DNA from: Akkermansiaceae bacterium
GTDB taxonomy: Bacteria; Verrucomicrobiota; Verrucomicrobiia; Verrucomicrobiales; Akkermansiaceae
Assembly (NCBI GenBank): GCA_905182405.1
Contig: CAJJBQ010000002.1
Coordinates: forward strand, 310,001 to 374,000
DNA length: 64,000 bases
Direction: 5' to 3'
Positions 8,525 to 17,776 of this stretch are shown here, piece after piece (positions within the stretch are counted from its first letter, which is position 1; each line of letters opens with the position of its first letter). Made by a program: the position numbers and the translations under genes. The notes beneath the pieces are model-generated. The model saw only the letters and a list, made by a program, of their open reading frames with translations. It had not been told where the DNA came from and searched no databases.

Positions 8525-9628
8525 ATGAGTATTCCCACGGAACACGACGACCCCATCAACGTCCAAATCTTAAGTATTTCTGAAGACTTAGTCTCCGGAT
8601 TTCAACGAGATCCTTTCTTCACCATTGCAAAAGAATCGGGCTTGGAACTCGAAATCGTTCTCGAACGTATTCGCGCGATGGTTGAAGCGGGGGTAATCCG
8701 CCGAGTTCGGCAAACTCTTCTCGCGACTAAATTGGCCCACGGAGCCCTCGTCGCCTGGAGGCTTCCCGAAGAGAAGCTGAATGATGCCTTCGACTTTATG
8801 TCAAAGGAAGATCCCTTCTCCGGCCACGTTGTCATCCGCTCAACCGACGGCCAAATCTCAGGATCGGGCTACCGCCTCTGGACGACCTTAAAAGTTCCTC
8901 AGGGCGAATCTCTCGAAGAACACGGGAATGTTCTCAAGAGAATCGTGGGAGCCGACGAATTTATCCTCATGCCTGCCAATGGAGTCTTCACCCTTGGAGT
9001 CGGTCACGTGCGACGCAAGGGCCTCGAGCCTGGAGCTAAACTGGACGTCGCCGCTGAAATGATGACCACCACGGTGGTGGAACTCAATGAGGAAGAATGG
9101 CGCATTTTGCTGGCGCTGAAGGAAGAACTCGCCCCAGAGGAAATTATACAAAACTGCTGGGACACACGGGCAAAAATCGCAGGTGTGAGCTTGGAGAGAT
9201 TTTGTGAAGTCGCAGAGCTGCTGAACTCAAAAAAAGTCATCGGCCGCTTCTCCACCTTCCTGGAACACGTCAAGCCTTCGGACACCGGCAAGCGTGTTAC
9301 CCGTTTCAATGGACTCTTCCACTGGGCCGTCCCGAAAGGTCGCGAAGTAGAAGCTGGCAGCGAAGTCGGTCGTCATCACTGCATGACCCACGCATACTGG
9401 CGGGAAGGCGGTCCAAAGTTTGGAAACGTCAACGTCATGGGAGTGGTCCACGGCACCGAGAAAGACAAAGTGTTGGAGCACAAAGCGGCCATCGATCGTC
9501 ATCTCGAATCTGTCGGAATCCCGGTTTCCTACACCAACGTCTTCTGGGGCGGACGCTCGGAAATTAAGCCATCGGAGATTTCTCCGGAGATCTACCACGA
9601 CTGGCACGCGAAACACGCGGGTGCTTAA
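8525..9628 (+). CDS. Tandem AhbA/AhbB (NirD/NirL)-like protein, possible siroheme decarboxylase
   Basis: The 367-residue protein contains two Lrp/AsnC-related modules, each a winged helix followed by a ligand-binding-type domain. Module 1 (about 1-170) has a helix-turn-helix-like segment ending GVIRRVRQ, then HVVIRS and GSGYRLWTTL. Module 2 (about 175-367) has THAYWREGGPKFGNVNVMGVVHG, matching the SHCYxR...NLY-MVHG motif of siroheme decarboxylase subunits. In the known enzymes AhbA and AhbB (or NirD, L, G, H) are separate chains or a NirDL fusion acting in heme b or heme d1 synthesis from siroheme. No other heme gene is adjacent. A simple Lrp-type regulator is the alternative. The stop overlaps the convergent neighbour by four bases. 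Confidence 0.6.
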   Translation: MSIPTEHDDPINVQILSISEDLVSGFQRDPFFTIAKESGLELEIVLERIRAMVEAGVIRRVRQTLLATKLAHGALVAWRLPEEKLNDAFDFMSKEDPFSGHVVIRSTDGQISGSGYRLWTTLKVPQGESLEEHGNVLKRIVGADEFILMPANGVFTLGVGHVRRKGLEPGAKLDVAAEMMTTTVVELNEEEWRILLALKEELAPEEIIQNCWDTRAKIAGVSLERFCEVAELLNSKKVIGRFSTFLEHVKPSDTGKRVTRFNGLFHWAVPKGREVEAGSEVGRHHCMTHAYWREGGPKFGNVNVMGVVHGTEKDKVLEHKAAIDRHLESVGIPVSYTNVFWGGRSEIKPSEISPEIYHDWHAKHAGA

Positions 9629-10491
9629 GCCAGATCTTTCAGTGCCGATCTCAAATCCGGGAAACGGAATTCGAAGCCTCGATCCTGGAGGATCTTGGGC
9701 ACAACCCGTTGACTGGCAAGAAGCCCCTCTTCTGCAAAATCACCTAAGGCGGCTTTGAGAGCAAACGCGGGAGCAGTAAAGAAGGTCGGACGACTGAGAG
9801 CGGAACCCGCCATTTTGGTGAACTCCAAATTGGTAACACTTTCTGGAGCCACCAGATTCACCGGTCCTGTGATTTCTTCTTCGAGACAAAAGGCAATGGC
9901 AGCGACTTCGTCTGCCAAATGAATCCAGGGCATCCACTGTTTTCCCGATCCAAGCTTCCCGCCGATACCGAGCTTGAAGACCTTCGTCATCTTTTGCCAC
10001 GCACCTCCATCTTTTCCGAGAACGACTCCCGTTCTTAAGACCGTCGCCTCAGGGGCGTCATTTGCGGCCTCTTCCCAAGCGAGGCAGAGCCCCGCGAGAT
10101 AGCTATCTCCCGGCTCTGCCATTTCGGGCAAAGAGCGCTTCCCTTGATCGCCATAAATTCCAACGGCAGAAGCATTGAGGAGCCGAGCCACTCCGCACTT
10201 TTCCATGCCCCGGACGATCTCCTCCGTCACTCCGATCCTACTCTCGTGAAACTGCTTCTTTTTGGCCTCCGTCCATCGTTGATCGATCGATTCTCCGGCC
10301 AGATTGATGACAACATCAATGCCCGATAAATCGACTTCGCCCTCCCCACTCCAGGTCCGCCAATTCATCTCCTGCCCCATTCTCTCAGAGCGAGAAAAAC
10401 CCACAACGCGGTGTCCCTTCGCCGAAAGCGCATTAGAAAGGGAGCGGCCCAGCCAGCCCGAGGCACCGATGATTCCTATCGTTTTTGCCAT
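9625..10491 (-). CDS. TIGR01777-family NAD(P)-binding epimerase-like protein
   Basis: A 288-residue extended short-chain dehydrogenase-like protein of the YfcH/TIGR01777 family. The N-terminal dinucleotide-binding motif is GIIGASGWLGRSLS. Further family marks are VINLAGESIDQRW, LLNASAVGIYGDQG and the C-terminal block with RVVPKILQDRGFEFRFPDL. The Y-x3-K of classical members is not obvious, as is common in this family. The reaction is unknown; distant links to cell division inhibitor SulA annotations are historical. It converges on the AhbAB-like gene and stands divergent from lptD. Confidence 0.85.
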   Translation of the reverse strand: MAKTIGIIGASGWLGRSLSNALSAKGHRVVGFSRSERMGQEMNWRTWSGEGEVDLSGIDVVINLAGESIDQRWTEAKKKQFHESRIGVTEEIVRGMEKCGVARLLNASAVGIYGDQGKRSLPEMAEPGDSYLAGLCLAWEEAANDAPEATVLRTGVVLGKDGGAWQKMTKVFKLGIGGKLGSGKQWMPWIHLADEVAAIAFCLEEEITGPVNLVAPESVTNLEFTKMAGSALSRPTFFTAPAFALKAALGDFAEEGLLASQRVVPKILQDRGFEFRFPDLRSALKDLA

Positions 10492-10592
10492 ATCGTTTAA
10501 GATTATAAACCATTTTCTTTACTTTGCCAGTGAGAGCCAGATAAAATCCAATGGATAGAAATTTGCGCAATTCTTAAATTTATCGCGAACTG

Positions 10593-12950
10593 ATGCGCCT
10601 TTCTCTAATTTGTTTTTTCCTCAATCTTTTGCCGCTCGCGGCACAGGATGACGCCATAGTCGGAGCCCCCTTTCCCCCGACTGGCGCGCTTCCGGAGCCT
10701 GAGGTGACTCCAGGCGACAGATTTTTCAGCGATCAAGCAGCGCCTTCCTTCACTCCACCAAAGTTTGTAAGATCAACGCAGGTCGAGTTCGACTACATCG
10801 CAGGCAATTTGACTCTCGTCTATTCAGGGAATGTCGTAATGGATGGGAAAGATGGATCTCAAGCATTTGCTGATCGCGCGGTGCTCAACGAGAAGGATCG
10901 GGTGATTACGATCACTGGAGATGTTAGCATCTATCAAAATGGCATTATCTTCCGGGGAGACTCCGCCGTTTACCGCCTCGATCAGAAAAAATTCGACACC
11001 GAAGGCCTCCGCGCTGGCATTGGTCCAATTCTCCTTGAGGCGGGCCGATTCCGATCCGTGCAAACTCCCAATGGAGTTGCATACGTGGGAGAAAATTCCG
11101 GAATCACGACTCACGACGTCGAGAATCCCCACTGGTGGCTTCGCGCCGATCGAACAAGCATCTTCCCCGGTGACCGCGTCGTTTTTAAAAATCTAAAACT
11201 CTATGCCGGTGACACGCCCATCTTTTGGCTCCCTTATTTATCCCAGCAGCTTGATGCCGAATTAGGTTACCACGTCGTACCCGGGGCCCGATCCAATCTC
11301 GGATTCTTCCTGAAAAATAGCTACGGGTTGATGATTGGTGGAGAACGAGATCCCATCACAGGAGCGAATGACTCCGCCTGGATCCTCTCCCAGTGGCATG
11401 TGGATCTTTATTCCCGCAGGGGGCTCGGAACCGGAATTAATCTCTTCGACACTAGAGTCGATGATGAAGACGACTTTGGTCATTTTAAATTTTACTATAT
11501 TAACGATCTAGCCCCTTCAGTAGAACGGTCAGGAATCCCTCGCGGTAACCTCAATGAAGATCGCTATCGGGTGGAGCTAGCTCATCGGCGCGATCTCTGG
11601 AAGACCCAAAGGGCGACTTATTCCGTCGAAGCCGATCTCACCTGGCTCAGTGATGCCTTTTACTTGGAGGACTTTGACACAAGTCTCTACAACACCAACC
11701 CAGAGCCCGATAACACCCTCGCGGTCACACGCCGAAATGATCAGAGCTTGGCAACGTTTGGCGCACGTATGCGTATCAATGATTTCTATCAAAGTGACAC
11801 GCGTCTCCCCGAATTCACCTTCGACTGGATCAGACAACCACTCCTCGACACCCCCTTCTTTTATGAGAGCCAGACCTCTCTCGGGATTTATCGGGAGCAC
11901 CTTGCCGATTTAAATAGTGTTAGCCTGCGCACAGAATCTTTGGGGCTCGTGCCTGGCGACTCTCGCCTTACTGAGATCAATCGCCTTCTTTCCCCCCACG
12001 GCTTTAATCGCTTTCATTCCTACCACGAACTCTCCAGGCCAATCAAAGTGGGTTTTCTAAACATCACCCCCAAGGTCGGGGGCAGCTTCACCAACTACAG
12101 CTCGATCAAAGGACCTGATGATTCACAAAGTCGTTCCTTATTCTACACAGGCATCGACTCTTCCCTTAAATTCACAAAATCTTATCCTGAGTGGATTAAC
12201 GACAAATGGGGACTCAATGGGGCCCTCCATGTCGTGGAACCCTATGCTTCATTTTCCTTTGTTTCGACGAATGAGCTGGACCAGTCCTTCTATGGCATCG
12301 ACCGGCTTACTCCCTCCACCCGGTCTCGGCCCCTAAATGTCGGCCGCTTCTCAGCCATCGACGATTTGCAAAATTGGTCGATTCTTCGCTTGGGTGCGCG
12401 CAATCGAATCATGACCCATCAGGACGGTAGCACCCAAGACTGGCTGTCCGTTAATACTTATCTCAATGTCTTTTTCGATGACCCTGAATTCTCTCGGAAT
12501 TTTTCGAACCTTTACAATGAAATCCGTTGGAGTCCCCTGCCTTGGTTCGATCTCGAGTTTGACACTCAGATCCCACTTTTTGAAGATTCCAATTTCCTTG
12601 AGGTAGCGACAACCGGAACGGTGATGCCTACGGAAAATATTGAGATGTCACTTCGCTATCGCTATCTCAACGACCATCCCATTCTTCGAGACTCGAATCG
12701 AATTGAATTGGAACTCTATAGCCGTCTCAGCGAAAATTGGGGGATCGGAACAGAGCATCGATGGGAGATCGAGGACGGCACCCTCGAACTACAAGCATAC
12801 AGCCTCTACTATGATTTCGATTCTTGGGTTGGATCAGTTGGCTTCTTCCATCGGGACAACAGCATTGAAGACGACTATGGCGTGCTCCTAAGTTTGGGCC
12901 TCAAGGAAATACCAAAGCTATCCTTGCCAGTTCGGATCGGGACGGAATAA
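10593..12950 (+). CDS. lptD: LPS-assembly protein LptD (OstA/Imp)
   Basis: A 785-residue outer-membrane protein that inserts lipopolysaccharide into the outer leaflet. It opens with a signal peptide (MRLSLICFFLNLLPLAAQ). A periplasmic OstA/LptA-like beta-jellyroll follows at about 60-160 (YSGNVVMDGKDGSQAFADRAVL and repeats). From about residue 180 a long beta-strand-rich region with alternating aromatic residues represents the beta-barrel, beginning with the typical PIFWLPYLSQ motif. The final residues lack a terminal Phe but are barrel-like. Start is ATG with a signal peptide immediately after. The nitroreductase gene follows in eight bases. LptB and an LptC/A-like protein are encoded 5 kb downstream. 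Confidence 0.85.
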   Translation: MRLSLICFFLNLLPLAAQDDAIVGAPFPPTGALPEPEVTPGDRFFSDQAAPSFTPPKFVRSTQVEFDYIAGNLTLVYSGNVVMDGKDGSQAFADRAVLNEKDRVITITGDVSIYQNGIIFRGDSAVYRLDQKKFDTEGLRAGIGPILLEAGRFRSVQTPNGVAYVGENSGITTHDVENPHWWLRADRTSIFPGDRVVFKNLKLYAGDTPIFWLPYLSQQLDAELGYHVVPGARSNLGFFLKNSYGLMIGGERDPITGANDSAWILSQWHVDLYSRRGLGTGINLFDTRVDDEDDFGHFKFYYINDLAPSVERSGIPRGNLNEDRYRVELAHRRDLWKTQRATYSVEADLTWLSDAFYLEDFDTSLYNTNPEPDNTLAVTRRNDQSLATFGARMRINDFYQSDTRLPEFTFDWIRQPLLDTPFFYESQTSLGIYREHLADLNSVSLRTESLGLVPGDSRLTEINRLLSPHGFNRFHSYHELSRPIKVGFLNITPKVGGSFTNYSSIKGPDDSQSRSLFYTGIDSSLKFTKSYPEWINDKWGLNGALHVVEPYASFSFVSTNELDQSFYGIDRLTPSTRSRPLNVGRFSAIDDLQNWSILRLGARNRIMTHQDGSTQDWLSVNTYLNVFFDDPEFSRNFSNLYNEIRWSPLPWFDLEFDTQIPLFEDSNFLEVATTGTVMPTENIEMSLRYRYLNDHPILRDSNRIELELYSRLSENWGIGTEHRWEIEDGTLELQAYSLYYDFDSWVGSVGFFHRDNSIEDDYGVLLSLGLKEIPKLSLPVRIGTE

Positions 12951-12958
12951 TCCGCCCA

Positions 12959-13606
12959 ATGGAAGTGATCTCACCTGAAAATCTCCTCAAGAGTCTTCAA
13001 TGGCGCTATGCAACGAAGGCTTTTGATTCGGAACAACAAATTCCTGAATCAATTTGGTCATCACTGGAAGATAGCCTCATTCTAACACCTTCCTCCTTTG
13101 GGCTTCAGCCCTGGCATTTCTTTGTCATCACCAATCCTGAGATCAAAGCAGAGCTCCTTCCCCATTCTTGGAACCAAGCTCAAGTGACTGAGTGCTCGCA
13201 CTTTGTCGTTCTCGCTGCTCAGAAAAATGTCGGAGATGTGGAGATCTCACAATTAATGGACCATACTAGCACCTTAAGAAAAGTGGAAACGGCAACTCTC
13301 GACGGCTACCGGAAAATGATGTCCGGTTTCATGGCCCAGATGAATCCAGAAGAACTTCTTAATTGGGCGAAACTACAAACCTACATAGCCCTCGGACAGC
13401 TCATGACATCTGCGAGCGTCTTGGGCGTTGATGCCTGCCCCATGGAGGGCTTTGTTTCTGCTGAATATGATCGAATCCTCGGATTAGAGGAGAAGGGCCT
13501 TAGTGCATCGGTCGCTTGCGCCCTTGGGTACCGCAGTACTGCAGATAAATATGCCGAGCTTCCTAAGGTTCGCTATGAAAAGAGCGAGCTCATCTCACGG
13601 CTGTAG
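12959..13606 (+). CDS. Nitroreductase-family NAD(P)H-dependent FMN oxidoreductase
   Basis: A 215-residue flavoprotein of the NfsB-type nitroreductase family. The N-terminus has LQWRYATKAFD, the FMN phosphate-binding RxxxKxF motif. TPSSFGLQPWHFFVI is the usual second motif. MEGF near residue 161 and an ALGYRSTADKYAELPKVR C-terminus, with GY.....KVR as in family members, complete the picture. It probably reduces quinones or nitroaromatics; the physiological substrate is unknown. Its 3' end overlaps the convergent small membrane protein gene by 12 bases. Confidence 0.85.
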   Translation: MEVISPENLLKSLQWRYATKAFDSEQQIPESIWSSLEDSLILTPSSFGLQPWHFFVITNPEIKAELLPHSWNQAQVTECSHFVVLAAQKNVGDVEISQLMDHTSTLRKVETATLDGYRKMMSGFMAQMNPEELLNWAKLQTYIALGQLMTSASVLGVDACPMEGFVSAEYDRILGLEEKGLSASVACALGYRSTADKYAELPKVRYEKSELISRL

Positions 13607-14041
13607 GTGAGGAGCAAATTCCGGGTGAATTTCCACGAACTTTTCCCTCACCTCCTCAAAGAGAGCCGCTGAAGTAGAATTCAGGAGGTCGATTTCCTTC
13701 CGGATTCCTTTTATTGCCACATGCATTGATTTTCCGTCGGGCGAGAGAACAATTGATTTACGTTTCAGAAGCTCCTTGACTGCGGTTGCCTCATCTTCAC
13801 TACCCCAAGCGGCAACTAGTTTTTTTTCTTTAACGACATTCACGAGAATCGTCTCGTCATCACTCAGACGACTCCACTCTTCCACCCATTCGATTCGCCC
13901 CGCTTCCGACATCCCGTCAACAGAGAACCGAACCAGCCGCTCAATCTCGGTATTCATTTTCGAATTATAGAATGCGAATCCTACGCCTCCCAGAAGGAGG
14001 ATGAGGACAACAGCACCAACGGCGAGCATGCGACTGTTCAT
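13595..14041 (-). CDS. Small single-pass membrane protein, function unknown
   Basis: About 148 residues from the ATG at 14041; an upstream TTG at 14062 would add seven. A hydrophobic segment at residues 5-23 (LAVGAVVLILLLGGVGFAF) is a membrane anchor or uncleaved signal. The rest is charged, mostly helical in character, with no motif I recognise. It overlaps the nitroreductase gene end to end and is divergent from the M16 peptidase. Function cannot be inferred. Confidence 0.65.
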   Translation of the reverse strand: MNSRMLAVGAVVLILLLGGVGFAFYNSKMNTEIERLVRFSVDGMSEAGRIEWVEEWSRLSDDETILVNVVKEKKLVAAWGSEDEATAVKELLKRKSIVLSPDGKSMHVAIKGIRKEIDLLNSTSAALFEEVREKFVEIHPEFAPHLQP

Positions 14042-14138
14042 TCCGGAGATGTAGCAGGTCAAAATTCGGGCGCACGAACAATTTTAGTTTCTTTAAACTC
14101 CTTGCTCCCCTTCAGCTTAGCCTCAATGCTTCACCAAG

Positions 14139-16652
14139 ATGAATTTCCCGAAAACGACTGCTTCTGTTGAGACGATTGGCTCTTCACTGGACGCAATTCT
14201 TGATCCTTCCTCTGATTCGCCTGTGATCAGCGCCCAAATCTGGGTCGCGACCGGTTCTGTGCACGAGAGCGCTCTTGCGGGCGCGGGAGTTTCACATCTT
14301 CTTGAGCACATGGTCTTCAAGGGGACCGACCGCTTCTCAGGCGAGGCCCTCTCTCAGGAGGTGCAAGCCGCAGGCGGACAGTGGAACGCCTATACCACCT
14401 TTGATCGCACGGTCTACTACATCGATGGACCAGCAGAATCGCTCGACCTTTTTCTCTCAGCACTGATGGAGATGGTTTTTCGTCCGGCCTTTCCCGAAGA
14501 GGAATTCGAAAAGGAGAAAGATGTTATCCGCCGCGAGATTGCGATGGGTTTGGATGATCCAGATTCAGTCGCACACCAACTCCTCTTCCGTACAATCTAT
14601 CGGAAAGATCACCGTCGACAGCCCATCATCGGACACCTCGATCTCTTTGATTCGATCACCCACCAACAGATGGTGACCTACCACCATGCGCGCTACCGAC
14701 CAGACAACACCTTTATCGTTCTGTCCGGTGGATTTAACCCTCGTAACGCGAAAGAGATCATCGACAGAGAGCTTACGAAAGGACTACGCCCCTTCGCTCA
14801 GTTTCCTGTTTCTGTCCCAATTGAATCGACTCAAATTGGGACTCGCCGTGCTTCCGAGTCCTTCACGGTTCCCTCGACTCGATTCAGCATGAGCTGGCAA
14901 GTGGGCGATCTTGCTCACCCTGATACTCCTGCTCTGGAACTTCTGGGCACGGTATTGGGTGGTGGGCGTTCGAGCCCACTTTATCGAGTAATCAGAGAAG
15001 AGAAGGATCTGGCTCACTCCATCGGATCCTACGCCTGGATCTCGCCAGAAGGGCCTGGTCTTTTCTCTGTTTATGCTGAAGCTGATCCAGAAAAGATCCC
15101 ACAGTTAGAAAAGGAGATTATCACTCAAATCACTCTCCTTTCATCACGAGATCTAAGCGTTGAGATTAAGCGTGCGCGACGTCAAATTGCATCCCAGCAG
15201 TTTAAAATCCTTGCAAGCGCATCAGGTCGGGCATCGGATCTAGCCTCGAATTGGCACCAGACTCGTAACCTCGATTACACTCGTGATTTCCTCGCCGACC
15301 TTGAGAGTATCACCACCGAAGATTTGCATCGCGTCATTCAATCCTGGCTAACTCCCAAGCTACTGAGCGTCACCGCATTGACCCCCAAATCTCAGGAAAA
15401 TGAAGCGTCCAAGGATAAAGCGATTGCTCCCCCCGAGGCACTCGTCGAGAAAACCCTCTCCAATGGTGTCCGCGTCATTCTCCAGAGGGCTCCCCGCGTT
15501 CCTGTAGTCTATGGGAACGTTGCCATGCTTGCTGGATGCCTTTCTGAATCACAAGAGACCGCCGGCCTCAACGCGCTCCTTTCCTCCCTCCTTCTCAAAG
15601 GAACAACTTCCCGATCAGCGGTGGAAATTGCTGAGTTCATGGAAGATATGGGAGCTTCAGTTCGACCGGGCGCAGGCAACAACACCCTGATGGTTTCGAC
15701 CTATTGCCTTCGGGACGACTTCACGCCGGTGCTCGAACTCCTTGAGGATCTCCTCATTCACCCCGTGTTTCCCGCGGACGCACTGGAGCGCGAGAGAGCC
15801 TCGCTCTTGAATCAGGTTAAAGAGAGCCTTGAGGATCCTGCCAGCAGAGCATTCCGCGAACTTCGCAAACTACTCTGGGATGGACAAGGATATGGCTCAC
15901 CCTCTTCAGGCTCGCTTGAATCACTCCCATCTTTAACCAGGGAATTACTAGTGACTCATCACAAGGAAGCCTTCTGCGCCGAGAACATGGTCTGCGCCTT
16001 TTTCGGTGATCTCGATGTAGACGAAACTCTAGCGATTCTTGAGCAAACGTTGGGGAATATTCCTTCGGGAAGCCCACTCGAAATAGCTCAACCAGTTCCT
16101 GCCTTCGCTGGGGAGCACAGCCTGAAACTCGACAAGGAGCAGGCCGTTCTTGCGATCGGCTACCCGGGTCTCTCGGCGGCAGATCCTGAACGCTTTGCTC
16201 TGGAGCTTATCCACAGCTACTGCAGCGATATGGCCGGCCCCTTATTCACAAGGATCCGAGAGGAGCTGGGGCTCGCTTATTTTGTGAGTTCCACAATGTT
16301 TCTTGGACTCAATGACGGACTCATGGCCTTTTATCTCGGCACCTCCACCGAACAGATGGAACTGGCCCGAGAGGAACTTATGGGACAGATCGAAAGACTC
16401 GCAAACGAGGGGATCGATCCCAATACCCTGGTGAACGTGAAGGCCAATGCCCGTGCCGCCCAAGCCCTGCAAAATCAGAGTCCCAAAAATCGAGCTAGCA
16501 TGGCAGCACTAGACGTCCTCCTGGGACATTCCGCCGATCACCACCTTCAACAAGACGCCCTCATGGACGCTGTCACTCCCGAGGCGATCAAATCCCTAGC
16601 AGCCCGACTCTTCGCTGACGGCAATGCAACAATTGTCACGGTCTCCCCTTGA
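14139..16652 (+). CDS. M16-family zinc metallopeptidase with two tandem domains
   Basis: An 837-residue peptidase of the pitrilysin/processing-peptidase class. The N-terminal half has the inverted zinc motif HLLEHMVF (about residues 50-57), with FEKEKDVIRREIAMGLDDP downstream supplying the distal Glu. The C-terminal half has the same fold but no HxxEH, reading GLNALLSSLL where the motif would be. It keeps REELGLAYFVSS, the Arg/Tyr substrate-contact element. One active plus one inactive half in a single chain is a known arrangement. No signal peptide is evident, so cytoplasmic or unusual export is possible. It begins the probable operon with DUF1844, kdsA, lptC/A and lptB. Confidence 0.88.
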   Translation: MNFPKTTASVETIGSSLDAILDPSSDSPVISAQIWVATGSVHESALAGAGVSHLLEHMVFKGTDRFSGEALSQEVQAAGGQWNAYTTFDRTVYYIDGPAESLDLFLSALMEMVFRPAFPEEEFEKEKDVIRREIAMGLDDPDSVAHQLLFRTIYRKDHRRQPIIGHLDLFDSITHQQMVTYHHARYRPDNTFIVLSGGFNPRNAKEIIDRELTKGLRPFAQFPVSVPIESTQIGTRRASESFTVPSTRFSMSWQVGDLAHPDTPALELLGTVLGGGRSSPLYRVIREEKDLAHSIGSYAWISPEGPGLFSVYAEADPEKIPQLEKEIITQITLLSSRDLSVEIKRARRQIASQQFKILASASGRASDLASNWHQTRNLDYTRDFLADLESITTEDLHRVIQSWLTPKLLSVTALTPKSQENEASKDKAIAPPEALVEKTLSNGVRVILQRAPRVPVVYGNVAMLAGCLSESQETAGLNALLSSLLLKGTTSRSAVEIAEFMEDMGASVRPGAGNNTLMVSTYCLRDDFTPVLELLEDLLIHPVFPADALERERASLLNQVKESLEDPASRAFRELRKLLWDGQGYGSPSSGSLESLPSLTRELLVTHHKEAFCAENMVCAFFGDLDVDETLAILEQTLGNIPSGSPLEIAQPVPAFAGEHSLKLDKEQAVLAIGYPGLSAADPERFALELIHSYCSDMAGPLFTRIREELGLAYFVSSTMFLGLNDGLMAFYLGTSTEQMELAREELMGQIERLANEGIDPNTLVNVKANARAAQALQNQSPKNRASMAALDVLLGHSADHHLQQDALMDAVTPEAIKSLAARLFADGNATIVTVSP

Positions 16653-16685
16653 GCCACTTCATTTCCTCCCCTAACCTCAATTCAC

Positions 16686-16955
16686 ATGAGCGACCCTGAA
16701 TTTGAAGCACCCGATCCCCGTTTCTCCGCTTTCGTCTACTACCAAACGCAAGCCGGAGTGATGTTTCTCGGAAAGGTGGCCAACCCCACAAACGACGAGA
16801 CCTCAGTGGATCTCAAAAAAGCTGGAAACGTCATCGATAATCTTGAAATGCTACGCGAGAAATCCAAAGGAAACCTTAATCCCTCCGAAGAGAAACTGCT
16901 GGGAGTCGCGATCGAAAAAATGAGGGAACTTTTTGTCAACACCTCTCAAGAATGA
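16686..16955 (+). CDS. DUF1844 domain protein
   Basis: An 89-residue protein matching DUF1844: FSAFVYYQTQAGVMFLGKV at the start, a central DLKKAGNVIDNLEMLREKSKGNL segment, and an EEKLLGVAIEKMRELFV tail. Members are small soluble proteins of unknown function, often found near LPS or central metabolism genes. It overlaps kdsA by four bases (ATGA), so the two are translationally coupled. Confidence 0.8.
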   Translation: MSDPEFEAPDPRFSAFVYYQTQAGVMFLGKVANPTNDETSVDLKKAGNVIDNLEMLREKSKGNLNPSEEKLLGVAIEKMRELFVNTSQE

Positions 16956-17764
16956 ACACCTTTAAGATCTCAGACATTTCCGTCGGCTCTGGCGAGCTCT
17001 TCTTTATTCTTGGCCCCTGTGGTCTAGAAAATGAAGGCTTCGCATGGCGCATGGCGCGCGAGCTCAAAGAAATCACCTCGCGTGTTGGAGTCCCATTCAT
17101 CTTCAAAGCTTCCTACGACAAAGCCAATCGCACATCCGTAGATTCCTATCGGGGACCCGGAGTAAAAGAAGGCACCCGCATTTTAGGCGAAATCGGAAAG
17201 GAACTCGAAGTCCCGGTCACCACGGATATTCACACTCCGGAAGAGGCGATCATTGCAGGCGAGAATATCGACTTTTTGCAGATCCCCGCGTTCCTATGTC
17301 GACAGACAGATCTTCTTGAGGCCGCCGCTAAAACCGGACGTGCGATCAATGTAAAAAAAGGTCAATTTCTCGCTCCCTGGGATATCGAGCCCATCATCGG
17401 AAAATTAAAAGCTTTCGGATGTGAACGCTACTCCATCACCGAACGCGGAACCACCTTTGGTTACAATAATCTCGTCGCGGATATGCGTTCCCTGCCTTGG
17501 ATGCGGGAACAGGGGGTTCCGGTTATCTTTGATGCCACTCACTCTGTCCAACGACCTGGAGGACTGGGTGGCGCCACAGGTGGAGACGGAGTCCTAGCCC
17601 CTGTTCTTGCCCGCTGTGCCGTGGCGGCTGGAGTCGACGGCATTTTTATGGAAGTGCATGAGAATCCCAAAAAAGCACTCTCAGACGGCCCTAATCAGAT
17701 TCCCCTGGATCAGATCGAAGGAGTCCTCGAAAAACTCGTTGCCGTTCATCAGGCCGCGCATTAA
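16952..17764 (+). CDS. kdsA: 3-deoxy-8-phosphooctulonate synthase (KDO-8-P synthase)
   Basis: A 270-residue aldolase that condenses phosphoenolpyruvate and arabinose-5-phosphate, the committed step to KDO of the LPS inner core. Motifs include FILGPCGLEN, FKASYDKANRTS, the GPGVKEGTRIL phosphate-binding segment, VTTDIHTPEEA, FLCRQTDLLEAAAKT, NVKKGQFLAPWD and FDATHSVQRPGG. Length is normal (about 270-285). The context next to lptC/A and lptB fits an LPS biosynthesis/export operon. Confidence 0.95.
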   Translation: MNTFKISDISVGSGELFFILGPCGLENEGFAWRMARELKEITSRVGVPFIFKASYDKANRTSVDSYRGPGVKEGTRILGEIGKELEVPVTTDIHTPEEAIIAGENIDFLQIPAFLCRQTDLLEAAAKTGRAINVKKGQFLAPWDIEPIIGKLKAFGCERYSITERGTTFGYNNLVADMRSLPWMREQGVPVIFDATHSVQRPGGLGGATGGDGVLAPVLARCAVAAGVDGIFMEVHENPKKALSDGPNQIPLDQIEGVLEKLVAVHQAAH

Positions 17765-17776
17765 ATCCTAGTGAGC

